64,000 bases of DNA from Croceicoccus marinus (lineage in GTDB: Bacteria > Pseudomonadota > Alphaproteobacteria > Sphingomonadales > Sphingomonadaceae): the NCBI RefSeq assembly GCF_001661675.2, contig NZ_CP019603.1:682001-746000 (forward strand), in the 5' to 3' direction. The translations under genes and the position numbers were made by a program. The notes under the pieces were generated by a model, which worked only from the letters and a program-made list of their open reading frames with translations, was not told where the DNA came from and made no database searches. This document shows positions 24,220 through 32,824 of the stretch, in pieces. Within the stretch, counting starts at the first letter, position 1, and each line of letters begins with the position of its first letter.

Positions 24220-24441
24220 CCCGGGAACCCGCTTGCGAGAGACGATCCGGCCTTTGGCCAGATCATGAGGCGCATTTCGGCTTGTACGCGGTCTTTTACG
24301 ACCGATCGAATATGGAAGCGGCGGGTTTCGCCCGCTGTACGGGCGATCAGGCGGTCGCTCTTGTTCGAAAGTGCCGACGAAGCAGGCATCGGGCAGGATC
24401 TTTTCGATCAGCCCTTCCATCGAAATGAGTTCGTCCTTCGC
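24220..24441 (-). pseudogene. infA: Frameshifted infA-like (translation initiation factor IF-1) relic
   Basis: On the minus strand three pieces of an IF-1-like sequence appear in order but in two alternating frames. The first is AKDELISMEGLIEKILPDAC followed by FVGTFE. The second is DRLIARTAGETRRFHIRSVV followed by KDRVQAEM. The third is APHDLAKGRIVSR. They line up with the IF-1 pattern: EELLEMEG start, AHTAGKMRK middle and PYDLTKGRI end. Two single-base shifts are needed to join them, and the usual start codon just before AKDEL is missing. The total length fits a 72-residue IF-1. It is either a decayed second copy or a gene damaged when the neighbouring elements inserted. Two sequencing errors would also explain it. 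Confidence 0.7.
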
Positions 24442-24759
24442 CGGACCATATTCCTGGCGTACGGGAAATCGTCGCACCGGCGTATCCGGTACAAAGGCCA
24501 TAGTGCATGATAGAGAAGCATTGGCGGGTCGCCGCCAAACGACATTGGGCCCGGCAAATCATAGTCTGTCTGAAGCAACATCAGGCACGAAATATATAAC
24601 ACCGGGCAAAAAAATTACAAGAGGTTTGATTTGTGGTGATCTGCGGTTTGGGTTGATGTCGTATATTAGCCACAAGCGTTTAATTCCCGGTCGTGGTTTT
24701 CGCAGAGGTGAAAAAAGCGATTTGCTTTTAATGATCGCAGGATTGAGGTGGTCCTGCCT
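24442..24759. other. Intergenic, AT-richer stretch
   Basis: No gene is supported between the infA relic and the IS3 fragment. The base composition is visibly more AT-rich than the island. A short sequence at 24747-24775 (GAGGTGGTCCTGCCTTCTTG and on) resembles an IS3-family end and has a look-alike near 43033. Confidence 0.5.
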
Positions 24760-24821
24760 TCTTGGACAGTTTGGCGGCAGAGTTAAGCTAATCCCGGTTT
24801 TCGTTATGCTGCCTGCTGATC

Positions 24822-24857
24822 ATCAGATCATGGGGGGCATACCCCCCATGATCTGAT
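24822..24857. terminator. Perfect 16-bp hairpin at the end of the IS3 fragment
   Basis: ATCAGATCATGGGGGG and its exact reverse complement flank a 4-nt loop. It sits where the transposase frame on the minus strand ends, so it may terminate transcription from the element, or block transcription entering it. Confidence 0.5.
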
Positions 24858-25682
24858 TGTCCGATCCGCCGATAGGCCTCGACCGGGGTTCGTCCGGCGA
24901 GGCCTGAGTGCGGACGTTGGGTGTTGTAATAGGTGATCCACCGACCAAGACCAACCCGCAGCTCTGATCCGGTCTCGAAGGCTTGGAGGTAGACGCACTC
25001 GTACTTCAGAGATCGCCAAAGGCGCTCGATGAAGACGTTGTCCATCCACCGGCCCCGGCCATCCATGCTGATGCGGACTTCGGCATGGCGCAGCACGCTG
25101 GTGAAGGCTTGCGACGTGAACTGGCAGCTTTGGTCCGTGTTGAAGATTTCCGGCTTGCCGAACCGAGCCAGCGCCTCCTTCAGCGCCGCGACACAGAAGC
25201 CAGCATCCATCGTGTTCGACAACCGCCAAGGCCAGCACCTTGCGGGTCGCCCAGTCCATGACCGCCACCAGGTAGAGGAAGCCACGGCGCATGGGGATGT
25301 AGGTCACGTCGGCACACCGCACGTGATTGGGCCGTTCGATCGCCAGCTTGCGCAGCAGATAGGGATAGACCCGGTGCTGCGGGTGTGGATCACTAGTCCG
25401 CGGTCGTTAACAGATCGGCGTCAGCCCCATCTTCGCCATCAGCCGCCGCACACGCCGTCGACCGACCTCGTGACCCGCACGCCGCAAGTGTCGCGCCATC
25501 TGGCGGCTGCCATACCACGGGCATTCCATGAACGCCTTATCTGAAGCAGGCGACATTGTGCCGAGATCGACAAACGGTGATGAGCAGGTTCGATCATCGA
25601 ACGCCTCCGCGCCACGCTCATCGACCGGAGGCTTTCCCTAAAAAAATCGCGTTCCACGACCAGTTGACCGATTTTGACGTGC
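24840..25682 (-). mobile_element. Degraded IS3-family element, first fragment
   Basis: Pieces of an IS3-type OrfB lie on the minus strand in at least three frames. KIGQLVVERDFF, then SVARRRSMIEPAHHRLSISA lie near 25,560-25,670. RCADVTYIPMRRGFLYLVAV lies near 25,260-25,320. The catalytic C-terminal part (IFNTDQSCQFTS, RWMDNVFIERLWRSLKYECV, TYYNTQRPHSGLAGRTP) lies at 24,850-25,200. The DDE motif is therefore split by frameshifts and the element is inactive. Its upstream end (OrfA) is missing, replaced by the next IS3-family element exactly at that element's inverted repeat. Confidence 0.8.
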
Positions 25683-25717
25683 TGGACTTGTAACGGTTTT
25701 GTGCCGGTCACCCATCT

Positions 25718-26605
25718 CACTATGCCACCTTGGCTTCGAATGCGAGCGGGCTAATGCCATCCAGATATGAATGGCGTCTGCGGGTGTTGTAGAACCCGTT
25801 GATGTATTGGAAGATGGCGGCTTCTGTTTGGCGCCGTGTTGGTCAGTTCTGCCGCCAGATCAGCTCTGCCTTCAGCGATTTGAAGAACGTCTCGACGGCG
25901 GAATTGTCGTAGCAGTTGCCTTTGCCGCTCACCGATGGTCGCAGGCCATAGGCCTGCAGTTTCTTCTGATAGTCATACGCGCAATATTGGCTACCGCGAT
26001 CGGAAGGGAAAAGACATCCTGGCGGCGGATTGCGGAGGCGTACGGCCATGTTCAGTGCCCGGATCGCTAGGACCTTCTTCATCCGATCGCTGACTGCCCA
26101 GCCCACGACACGGCGGCTGTGCAGATCGAGAATGACGGCAAGATAGAGCCAACCTTCCTGCGTCCAGACATAGGTAATGTGTCCTACGGCTGCGCCTCCG
26201 TTCAGCTTCGCTTCCTCCAGCCCATTTCTGGTTGGGCGCATCGGCAACGAAATCGCCATCAAGCCAGTTCGCGGCGACACCCAGACGATGATGGCTATTG
26301 GTCGTGACCTTGTGCTTGCGGGTACGAACCGGCTTAATGGGATTGATCCGCATCAGCCTTCCTACTCGGCGCTCGCCGACATCGAGGCTGGCCTCCTTTA
26401 GTTCCATCGTCATCCGGGGGCGGCCATAGCTGACAAGTCTCAGGCTGTACTGCTCGCGAATATGCGCCAGCACCTTCATGTCCGTTCGTTCCCGGCAACT
26501 GATCGGGGGCGCGCGCCAAGAGCGATAGCCGCGCTCGCTGACCTGCAAGACACCTCAATTCCACTGGCCAACGGTGCCGCCAGCTGTGCACGAAAGCGAA
26601 CCTCA
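25718..26605 (-). pseudogene. IS3-family OrfB (transposase), frameshifted
   Basis: The transposase is recognisable in several frames. These are MRFAFVHSWRHRWPVE, then RTDMKVLAHIREQYSLRLVS (about 26,330-26,550), then GHITYVWTQEGWLYLAVILD, PSDRGSQYCAYDYQKK and NCYDNSAVETFFKSLKAELI (25,850-26,200), and last FQYINGFYNTRRRHSYLDGI ending near 25,718. The normal programmed shift would explain only the OrfA-OrfB junction. At least two more shifts make it inactive. Confidence 0.82.
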
Positions 26606-26875
26606 CGGCTTTTGGCTTGCGAAGAATTGCGTAGCCTTTTTTGGGACCTCCCTCTCCTCCCGCAGCACACGGTTCTCCAGACGAAGTCGTTCATTCTCCC
26701 GCTCTAGATCGGTATCGGGGCTGGCAGGCAAGCCATCCTGTCGATACAAACTCACCCAGCGCGTCAATGTCGACAAACCGATGCCCAGATCGGCTGCCAC
26801 GCGCTTGCGCGGCAAACCGCTGGTCAATGCAATCCGCACCGCCTCGCGCTGAAATTCTTCTGAATGTTTGATCAT
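26603..26875 (-). CDS. IS3-family OrfA
   Basis: A 90-residue helix-turn-helix protein: EEFQREAVRIALTSGLPRKR, VAADLGIGLSTLTRWV, then a leucine-zipper-like ERENERLRLENRVLREE. This is the standard OrfA of the IS3 group. The start at 26875 has AGGAG upstream. A longer frame runs to 26911 but begins inside the inverted repeat. OrfA is intact, while its partner OrfB is broken. Confidence 0.85.
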   Translation of the reverse strand: MIKHSEEFQREAVRIALTSGLPRKRVAADLGIGLSTLTRWVSLYRQDGLPASPDTDLERENERLRLENRVLREEREVPKKATQFFASQKP

Positions 26876-26940
26876 CTCTTCGGTCTCCTTGAATGAGCAA
26901 TATGCTCTCAAGTGACCGGCACAAAACCGTTACAAGTCCA

Positions 26941-27243
26941 AGCCGCTCCTGGAACGGCCCAAGCCGAGGCAGCGGTTGAACCGTGCGGCGATAATCGAAT
27001 GCGCCTTCTGGTGCCCGGATCGCCTTGCGCACCACCTTGCGGGATAACCGCAGATCGCGCGCAATCGCCTTGATCGCCTTCCCGCTCGCGTGTTCCCGCC
27101 TAATCCGAACGACCGTCTCCACCATCGACATCCCGATCTCACCACCTGTAAAACCAGGTGGTCAACTACACCATAAGAATAAGGGGTTTCCTTTAGACGC
27201 CGATCACCCCGCTAACAGGGTCCCTTTTGCACGCCGATCCACA
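26941..27243 (-). mobile_element. IS21-family fragment (start of istA and terminus)
   Basis: The minus strand encodes ETVVRIRREHASGKAIKAIA and on to LGPFQERL, the IstA N-terminus. It is followed outward by the IS21 terminal sequence ending ACGCCGATCCACA. It is nearly identical to the end of the IS21 copy at 57,700-58,011. The fragment stops exactly at the inverted repeat of the IS3 element, so most of istA and all of istB are lost. Confidence 0.85.
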
Positions 27244-27641
27244 GACATATCCTGCAATTAGCGCCGCAGGGTTCATGGCTAAGGATGTTTCCCCCTATCC
27301 CTACAACCATGGCCTCCACACTGAGGTTCGGCCCGTCCACCATCCCGGTGAGCGGGCCGTTCTCGTTTTGAGGAAAACTTGGAAAAGGCGTATCCGTCCG
27401 GTGAAGGCCGCAGCGTGATGCCGACTTGAGTGTAGGTCGGGTTACGCGGCGATCGCGTTCCGGTGGGGCGTCCAGTTCCAGGGCAGGAGCTCGTCGAGCC
27501 GTGTGGCAGGATGATCGGCGATGCGCGCGAGGACATCAGCAAGCCATGCCTGCGGATCGACGTCGCCCAGCTTCGCGGTCTGGATCAGGGTGTAGATGAT
27601 GGCGGCGCGCTGGCCGCCACGATCGGATCCGCAGAACAGCC

Positions 27642-28145
27642 ATGCCTTGCGGCCAAGCGGCATCGCCCGTTCATTCTGCCCATGTCGGCGAAGAGCGGGA
27701 AGTTCACTATCCTTGGCATCCCTATTTCGGGCGGAAAGTCAGCGTACGGCGGGTAGAGGAGCGAGCGACGGGGCGCTTTCTCAAGGTCGAAGGCCCATCT
27801 GGCATCGTCGTTTCGATGCCTGGTTGGATGGTTGATCCGGTCGCCTGCTCCAAGATGAGAATCGGCCCGCCCCAAGTTGATGTTGCAGCGCTTTCCGATT
27901 TGAAGAGGCTGGTCACCGCGGTCGCTGCTTCACCAAACTCCCAACGCGATGATGGAGTCGCATTGGAGGAAGTCGATGAACAAGCACGACACGCCCGCAC
28001 CGGCCTCGGGCAGACAGATGAGCCTGATCTTCGAGCCCCGGAGGGTGGACGGGATGAGCGAGGCGGAACGGACGAAGGCCGTAATCACGCTTGCTCAAAT
28101 CCTGATGCAAGCCGCTGGCCTCGTCGTCGAGGAGCTCGGCGATGA
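27642..28145 (+). CDS. DUF5372-like small protein of the recombinase element
   Basis: The conserved part EREVHYPWHPYFGRKVSVRR through GPSGIVVSMPGWMVDP and LSDLKRLV resembles the short proteins (Y4bD/DUF5372 type) found beside large serine recombinases in rhizobia. No start codon lies in this frame inside the insert. The only ATG, 27642, is in the flanking IS66 DNA, so expression may depend on the target or the gene may be damaged. The last 55 codons overlap the next gene and are probably not part of the conserved protein. Function unknown. Confidence 0.5.
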   Translation: MPCGQAASPVHSAHVGEEREVHYPWHPYFGRKVSVRRVEERATGRFLKVEGPSGIVVSMPGWMVDPVACSKMRIGPPQVDVAALSDLKRLVTAVAASPNSQRDDGVALEEVDEQARHARTGLGQTDEPDLRAPEGGRDERGGTDEGRNHACSNPDASRWPRRRGARR

Positions 28146-28155
28146 CCGGCACTGA
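27976..28155 (+). CDS. Small accessory protein of the recombinase element (59 aa)
   Basis: The frame starts at ATG 27976 with GGAGGA six bases upstream and overlaps the recombinase start by 14 bases. The protein contains SGRQMSLIFEPRRVDGMSEA and a predicted helix ERTKAVITLAQILMQAA. Such a small gene just before the recombinase is usual in this element type. Its role (perhaps a directionality or DNA-binding factor) is unknown. Confidence 0.6.
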   Translation: MNKHDTPAPASGRQMSLIFEPRRVDGMSEAERTKAVITLAQILMQAAGLVVEELGDDRH

Positions 28156-30214
28156 TTTAATCCCGGCGCAACTGCTGAAGCGCAAGGCCGTCGTCTACGT
28201 GCGACAATCGACACAATCCCAGGTCATGACCAACCTGGAAAGCCAGCGGCGGCAATACGACCTCGTCGACAGCGCACGTCAGCACGGTTTCACCGATATC
28301 GAAGTCATCGACGATGATCTCGGACGATCCGCGAGCGGAACCGTTGCGCGGCCCGGCTTTGATCGCCTGGTCGCATCATTGTGCGCGGGCAAGGTGGGTG
28401 CCGTGCTGTGCCTCGATGCGTCAAGGCTCGCGCGAAATGGTCGCGACTGGCACCATCTGCTGGAACTGTGCGGGCTCGTTGAAGCCCGTGTCATCGATCA
28501 TGATGGCGTGTACAATCCTTGCCAGCCCAACGACCGCCTACTCCTGGGAATGAAGGGCAGCATCAGCGAGTTCGAGCTCGGCGTTCTCAGGACGCGAATG
28601 CTCGATGCCGCGAGGTCGAAGGCGCGCCGCGGCGAATTGCGGTTGTCTGTCCCGTTCGGCTACATCTGGCACCGCGAAGCGGGCCTGGGACTCGATCCCG
28701 ACTTACGCCTTCAGGAGGTAATCCGGCTCATCTTTGCGCGCTTCCGAGAGCTGGGCAGTGCGCGTCAGGTGCTGTTGTCTATGAAGGCCGATGGAATCCA
28801 CTTCCCGCGGCCTTCGGACGAAGGCCGCATGACCAGCTTCACATGGTTACCTATCCGCTATCGCAACGTCATCGCCGTCCTCAAAAACCCCTTCTATGCA
28901 GGTGTTTACGTCTACGGGAAAAGCGAAAAGCGGACTACCATTGTCGATGGGCGAGCGCGGCGAAGCTACGGGCATGGCAAGCCGGTCGGAACCTGGGAGG
29001 TGTTCATCAAGGAGCACCACGAGGGCTACGTCAGCTGGGAAGAATACGAGCGCAACCAGAAGCAGCTGGCCCTCAACAACTATGGCCGCGCTGGCGGCGT
29101 AAAGTCAGGCCGAGGCGGCAAGGCACTGCTGTCAGGGATCATGACGTGCGGACGGTGCGGGCGGCGACTGAGCGTTGCTTACACCGGTAACCCGCAAAGT
29201 CGGCCAGTCTACCGCTGTGACAAGCCGAACCTGATGATGGGCTTACCTCGATGCATGACCTTTGGCGGTCTACGAGTGGATGCAGCAGTTGCGCGCGAAC
29301 TGCTGCGCGCGGTAGAACCCTTGGCGATCGAAGCCGCGTTCGAGGCGGAGCGGATGAACCGGGAACGACAAGAAGAGCAGCGCCAGATCCTCGACCTGGA
29401 ACTCCAGCAGGCGCGCTACGAGGCCAGCCTAGCCGAGCGCCGCTACGCAGCTTGTGATCCCGATAATCGCCTGATAGCGGCGCAGCTGGAGAAAAACTGG
29501 GAAATCGCGCTCCGTCGCGTGCGGGACTTGAAGGCTCGCCAGCCTGCGGAAGGGCCCTCGACCATCGAGGCCGATCCAAATGCCTTCGCCAATCTGGCGG
29601 AAAACCTGTCGGCGGCCTGGAACGCTCCGGATGTGACGATGCGCGCTCGCCAGCAAATGCTACGTACAATGATCGCCGACATCGTCGTCGATGTCGATGA
29701 TGCCGTGCGTGACGTCGTGCTCACGATCCATTGGCGGGGCGGCCAGCACTCGGAACTGCGGGTTCGCAAGCCGAAAGCCGGCGAGCACGGTTGTGCAACA
29801 GCGGAGGATGCGCTGGAGGTGATGCGCAGCATGGCGGGCCGTTGGTCCGACGAGCATATCGCCGCGACGCTGAATCGGATGGGCTTGCCCACCGGCCAAG
29901 GCAAAACCTGGACGGCGCACCGGGTCTACTCTGTTCGGCGCGTGCGAGGGATCGATGCCTATCGGTCTGCGGTGAAAGACGGCGAATGGCTCACCATGAC
30001 TGAGGCGGCCAAAGCGCTTGGCACCTCAAGCCATACGATAAGACTTCTCATCAAAACCGGCGTGCTTCCGGCAGTGCAGGTCGTACCGCGCGCACCGCAT
30101 CAAATCCGCTCCGCCGATTTGATGTCGGAAGCGGTAAAATCTGCGATGGCCCGAAAGGGTCGCCCGTGTCGCGTTGTTGACGCGGACATGCTTCCAATGT
30201 TTACAGATACTTGA
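28142..30214 (+). CDS. Large serine recombinase
   Basis: A 690-residue protein. The resolvase domain (about 14-165) has the catalytic Ser23 in YVRQSTQSQV and the Arg-rich LDASRLARNGRDWHHLL. The recombinase domain (about 175-300) holds FGYIWHR and RNVIAVLKNPFYAGVYVYGK. A zinc-ribbon (TCGRCGRRLSVAY and YRCDKPN) and a coiled coil near 385-470 follow, which is the order of phage integrases of the serine family. An extra MerR/excisionase-like helix-turn-helix lies near the C-terminus (MTEAAKALGTSSHTIRLLIK). The frame is complete. It probably integrated the element into IS66 tnpC. Confidence 0.92.
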   Translation: MTGTDLIPAQLLKRKAVVYVRQSTQSQVMTNLESQRRQYDLVDSARQHGFTDIEVIDDDLGRSASGTVARPGFDRLVASLCAGKVGAVLCLDASRLARNGRDWHHLLELCGLVEARVIDHDGVYNPCQPNDRLLLGMKGSISEFELGVLRTRMLDAARSKARRGELRLSVPFGYIWHREAGLGLDPDLRLQEVIRLIFARFRELGSARQVLLSMKADGIHFPRPSDEGRMTSFTWLPIRYRNVIAVLKNPFYAGVYVYGKSEKRTTIVDGRARRSYGHGKPVGTWEVFIKEHHEGYVSWEEYERNQKQLALNNYGRAGGVKSGRGGKALLSGIMTCGRCGRRLSVAYTGNPQSRPVYRCDKPNLMMGLPRCMTFGGLRVDAAVARELLRAVEPLAIEAAFEAERMNRERQEEQRQILDLELQQARYEASLAERRYAACDPDNRLIAAQLEKNWEIALRRVRDLKARQPAEGPSTIEADPNAFANLAENLSAAWNAPDVTMRARQQMLRTMIADIVVDVDDAVRDVVLTIHWRGGQHSELRVRKPKAGEHGCATAEDALEVMRSMAGRWSDEHIAATLNRMGLPTGQGKTWTAHRVYSVRRVRGIDAYRSAVKDGEWLTMTEAAKALGTSSHTIRLLIKTGVLPAVQVVPRAPHQIRSADLMSEAVKSAMARKGRPCRVVDADMLPMFTDT

Positions 30215-31729
30215 ATACGGAGTGCATAATGAAACACGCTTCGGGATGCAGCGCAGCGCGCGCTCGGCGGCGTTGTTGGTGAGGCAGATGCGGCCATCGT
30301 CGAGGAAGCGGGTGAACGCATCCCAGCGCTTCAGCATGTAGAAGCAGGCCTTGGTGAGGTCATGACCGCGCGATAGCTTAGCGACCTGCGCAGTAAGCCA
30401 GGTGTGGAGCTCGGCCATCAGCGGCGCGCTGAGTTCCTGACGGACTGCGAGCCGCTCGGCAGGACTCTTGCCGTTGATGCCGCGCTCGATGTCGAACAGG
30501 GCGTCGAGACGCTGCACGGCTTCGAGCGCGATCGGATAGATCATGCTGCTGCGCTGGCCGCGGCTCTTCTTGCGGGCTGAGCTCAGGACATCGGCGAGCT
30601 CGAAGAACTTGCGCCTCGCATGAGCAAAGCAGCCCGCTTCCAGCACGGGACCGGGGGCGCGGTCCCCGCGATAGAGATCGTTGTAGCCACTATAGGCATC
30701 GGCCTGCAGGATGCCGGACCATGCCGCGAGATGGGCTTGCGGGTGCTCGCCGCGCCGATCGCGCGAATAGTGGAACAGGGCAGCTGGAGGATCGGTGCCT
30801 GCAAAGGGACGATCATCGCGTACGTAAACCCATAATCGCGCCGTATCGGTCTTGCCCTTCGCCATGACCGGCACGGTGGTATCGTCACCGTGGATCCGGG
30901 TTGCAGCCAGAACATGCGTCTCGATGAGCTTGTAGATCGGCATCAGCGCATGGGCAGCTGCCCCGACCTGATCGGCAAGAGTCGAGAGGCTGAGCGGCAC
31001 GCCTTCGCGGGCAAACCGCTCGGCCTGGCGGTTGAGGGGCTGGTGCTGTCCATACTTCTCGAACAGGAGCATCGCGAGGAAGCTGGGTCCGGCCCATCCG
31101 CGGGGCACCACATGGAAGGGCGCGGGGGCCTGCGCAATCTTCTCGCAGTCGCGGCACGAGAACTTCTCGCGCACCGTCTGGATCACCTTCCACGAGCGCG
31201 GGATGACCTCGAGCGTCTCGGTGACGTCTTCGCCGAGCTTCGAGAGCCGATCCCCACCGCAGGCCGGGCAGGAACAGGGCGCAGGCACCACGACGCGCTC
31301 GCGCGGCAGATGCTCGGGGAACGGCTTCCTTGTCGGGCGCTTGCGCTCGAGGGCGGTGACCGTGGCGGTCTTGGCCGCCGCTCCCTCGGCGATCAGGTCG
31401 TCTTCGGCGGCATCAGCCTCGAGCTCTTCGAGCTGCAGCTCCATCTGGTCGAGCAGACGGCGGCTGCGTTCGGCGCTGGGGCCATACTGCTCGCGCTTGA
31501 GCTTGGCGATCTGCAGCTTGAGGTGAGCGATCAGCGCCTCGATAGCGCTCTGGTGGGCCATGGCGTTGGCAAGCCTGGCCTCTGCCTCATCGGCCTTGCG
31601 GGCCATCGCCACCACCAGCGCCTTGAGCGCTTCGACATCGTCCGGAAGGGGCGAAATGGCGGCTTCCATAGACCGGAGTGAATCATCATCCACCCTCTGC
31701 TGCAAGGGCAAAACACCGCCTCGCGCCGA

Positions 31730-32071
31730 TTATCCGGCGCTCTGCGGCCGCCATGTATACTGCGGGCTGCGCCAGTCGATCCCCTCCAGCAGGCAGGCCA
31801 GCTGCGAGGGGGTCAGCGACACCGTTCCCTCAGTCGCTGAGGGCCATACGAACCGGCCCTTCTCTAGCCGCTTGGCGTAGAGCGACATGCCGATCCCGTC
31901 GTGCCAGATGATCTTGATCAGCGAGCCTGCGCGGCCACGGAACACGAACAGATCGCCGCCGTGCGGATTACGCTTGAGACCCTGCTGCACCAGCAGCGCC
32001 AGGCCCTGCATGCCCTTGCGCATATCCGTGTGGCCGAGCGCGATCCACACCCGCGCGCCCGAAGGGATCAT
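31730..32071 (-). CDS. tnpB: IS66 TnpB
   Basis: A 113-residue IS66 Orf2 protein with the family motifs GARVWIALGHTDMRKGMQGL, GGDLFVFRGRAGSLIKIIWH and GRFVWPSATEG. The start at 32071 overlaps the tnpA stop by four bases. Intact. Confidence 0.92.
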   Translation of the reverse strand: MIPSGARVWIALGHTDMRKGMQGLALLVQQGLKRNPHGGDLFVFRGRAGSLIKIIWHDGIGMSLYAKRLEKGRFVWPSATEGTVSLTPSQLACLLEGIDWRSPQYTWRPQSAG

Positions 32072-32445
32072 CGCAGCCCCTTCAGCGCCGCAGCGACCAG
32101 GGCCGGCGGTGCCGCCGCGAAAATGCTCAGCCGCTTGCCGCGCGGCAGGTCGATGATCATCGCGGGGTGCTCGGCAGCGCCGGCCGCCATCACATCTTCG
32201 TCGATCACCGCTTCGGCGAACACCGGCGTCGGAAGTGCCTCGGGCAGCTCTGCTTCCCGCTCCACGCCTGCATCGAGCAACTTGCGCCGCCAGGTGTAGA
32301 TCAGCGCCGAAGAAATATCGTGCCGTCGGCACACCTGGGCGACGCACGCGCCCGGCGCGAAAGCCTCGGACAGGATCTGCAGCCGCTCCTCATCGCTCCA
32401 CCGCCGCCGCCGCTCCGGCCCCGAAAACACCGTCACCTGACCCAT
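32068..32445 (-). CDS. tnpA: IS66 TnpA
   Basis: A 125-residue helix-turn-helix protein of the IS66 Orf1 type (RRRRWSDEERLQILSEAFAP, VAQVCRRHDISSALIYTWRR). First gene of the IS66 unit. Intact. Confidence 0.9.
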   Translation of the reverse strand: MGQVTVFSGPERRRRWSDEERLQILSEAFAPGACVAQVCRRHDISSALIYTWRRKLLDAGVEREAELPEALPTPVFAEAVIDEDVMAAGAAEHPAMIIDLPRGKRLSIFAAAPPALVAAALKGLR

Positions 32446-32504
32446 CGACCACTCCTAAGCACGCTCACAAGAGCACGCTTAAGAGCGCTCGATACCTATC
32501 CACG

Positions 32505-32741
32505 CAAGGCGGCCCTCGCCGGAGGGGTACTGCGGAGACGTACCGGGTCGAAGCGCTGCACGCGCCATTCGGCTTCAAGGATCGGCTAAAGAGCCGCGGC
32601 TACAGGTGGGATCCGGCGAAGAAGGTCTGGTGGACCGAGCTTGGCTATCCCGCTTTCCTCGATGAGCGCGACTGGTTTGCCGAGCTTGGCCTGCCGTCCT
32701 TTGTCGCGACGCCGATCGACGCGACGCAGCGCCATCTCTGA
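32505..32741 (+). pseudogene. 3' end of a 3'-5' exonuclease-like gene, cut by IS66
   Basis: The frame ending at 32741 carries YRVEALHAPFGFKDRLKSRG followed by YRWDPAKKVWWTELG and FVATPID. This is the C-terminal domain seen after a DnaQ-like exonuclease in several alphaproteobacterial proteins. The upstream exonuclease domain is absent because IS66 sequence begins at about 32,500. No start codon with a ribosome site is available, so it is a relic. Confidence 0.55.
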
Positions 32742-32771
32742 GCACCAAGACTGACCGCCCCCCAATATCCC

Positions 32772-32800
32772 GAGAGGGCCCGCCGCGCGCGGGCCTTCTC
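32772..32800 (+). terminator. Hairpin terminator
   Basis: A 12-bp stem with one G-U pair (outer GAGAG/TTCTC, inner GGCCCGC/GCGGGCC) and a 5-nt loop lies 30 bases after the exonuclease relic. Confidence 0.65.
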
Positions 32801-32824
32801 GTATCTGCTTGAGGCATTTCCAAT

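Larger units (their letters stand above)
25683..26940 (-). mobile_element. IS3-family element with perfect 29-bp ends
   Basis: The element is bounded by perfect 29-bp inverted repeats at 25683-25711 and 26912-26940, both reading TGGACTTGTAACGG from outside inward. It carries OrfA and a frameshifted OrfB. Its length of 1,258 bp is normal for the family. The left flank is IS3 fragment sequence and the right flank is IS21 sequence, with no matching target duplication. The present context was therefore made by later recombination or deletion. Confidence 0.88.
27661..30244 (+). mobile_element. 2.6-kb large-serine-recombinase element
   Basis: The insert in IS66 tnpC is 2,584 bp and has CGG at both junctions (27658-27660 and 30242-30244). 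Near each end lies one arm of an inverted repeat: TTCATTCTGC at 27670-27679 and GCATAATGAA at 30224-30233, 9 of 10 bases complementary and at nearly equal distance from the junctions. It carries three same-strand genes: a DUF5372-like frame, a 59-residue protein and a 690-residue recombinase. This fits integration by the encoded serine recombinase with a very short core, as opposed to a DDE transposition. Confidence 0.75.
27442..31669 (-). pseudogene. tnpC: IS66 TnpC transposase, split by insertion
   Basis: The N-terminal part (30242-31669) holds the leucine-zipper region, a zinc-finger-like segment CSCPACGGDRLSKLGEDVTE, the DDE-containing core (IHGDDTTVPVMAKGKT, GILQADAYSGYNDLY, CFAHARRKFFELADV) and FLDDGRICLTNNAAERALRC. 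The C-terminal part (27442-27660) continues LGRKAWLFCGSDRGGQRAAI to LPWNW. The two halves meet inside one CCG codon present at both junctions. After the split the first half reads on into inserted DNA until 30026. The protein was intact before the insertion. Confidence 0.85.
27442..32445 (-). mobile_element. IS66-family element interrupted by a serine-recombinase element
   Basis: Three IS66 genes run on the minus strand: tnpA (32068-32445), tnpB (31730-32071) and tnpC. The tnpC gene is split between 30242-31669 and 27442-27660. Removing 27661-30244 restores the codons for C-I-P-L-G-R-K without shift. The exact outer ends of IS66 were not located. The region 27244-27441 seems to be its left non-coding end. 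The right end of the element cuts into an exonuclease-like gene at about 32,500. Confidence 0.82.

Noticed and set aside
23610..24428. An 272-codon plus-strand frame after the deglycosidase operon
   Set aside because: It begins in the terminator hairpin and crosses the infA relic on the opposite strand. Composition is that of a chance frame.
24788..25322. An intact IS3 transposase
   Set aside because: The catalytic part is spread over at least two frames here and the N-terminal part over a third, so the gene cannot be functional without correction.
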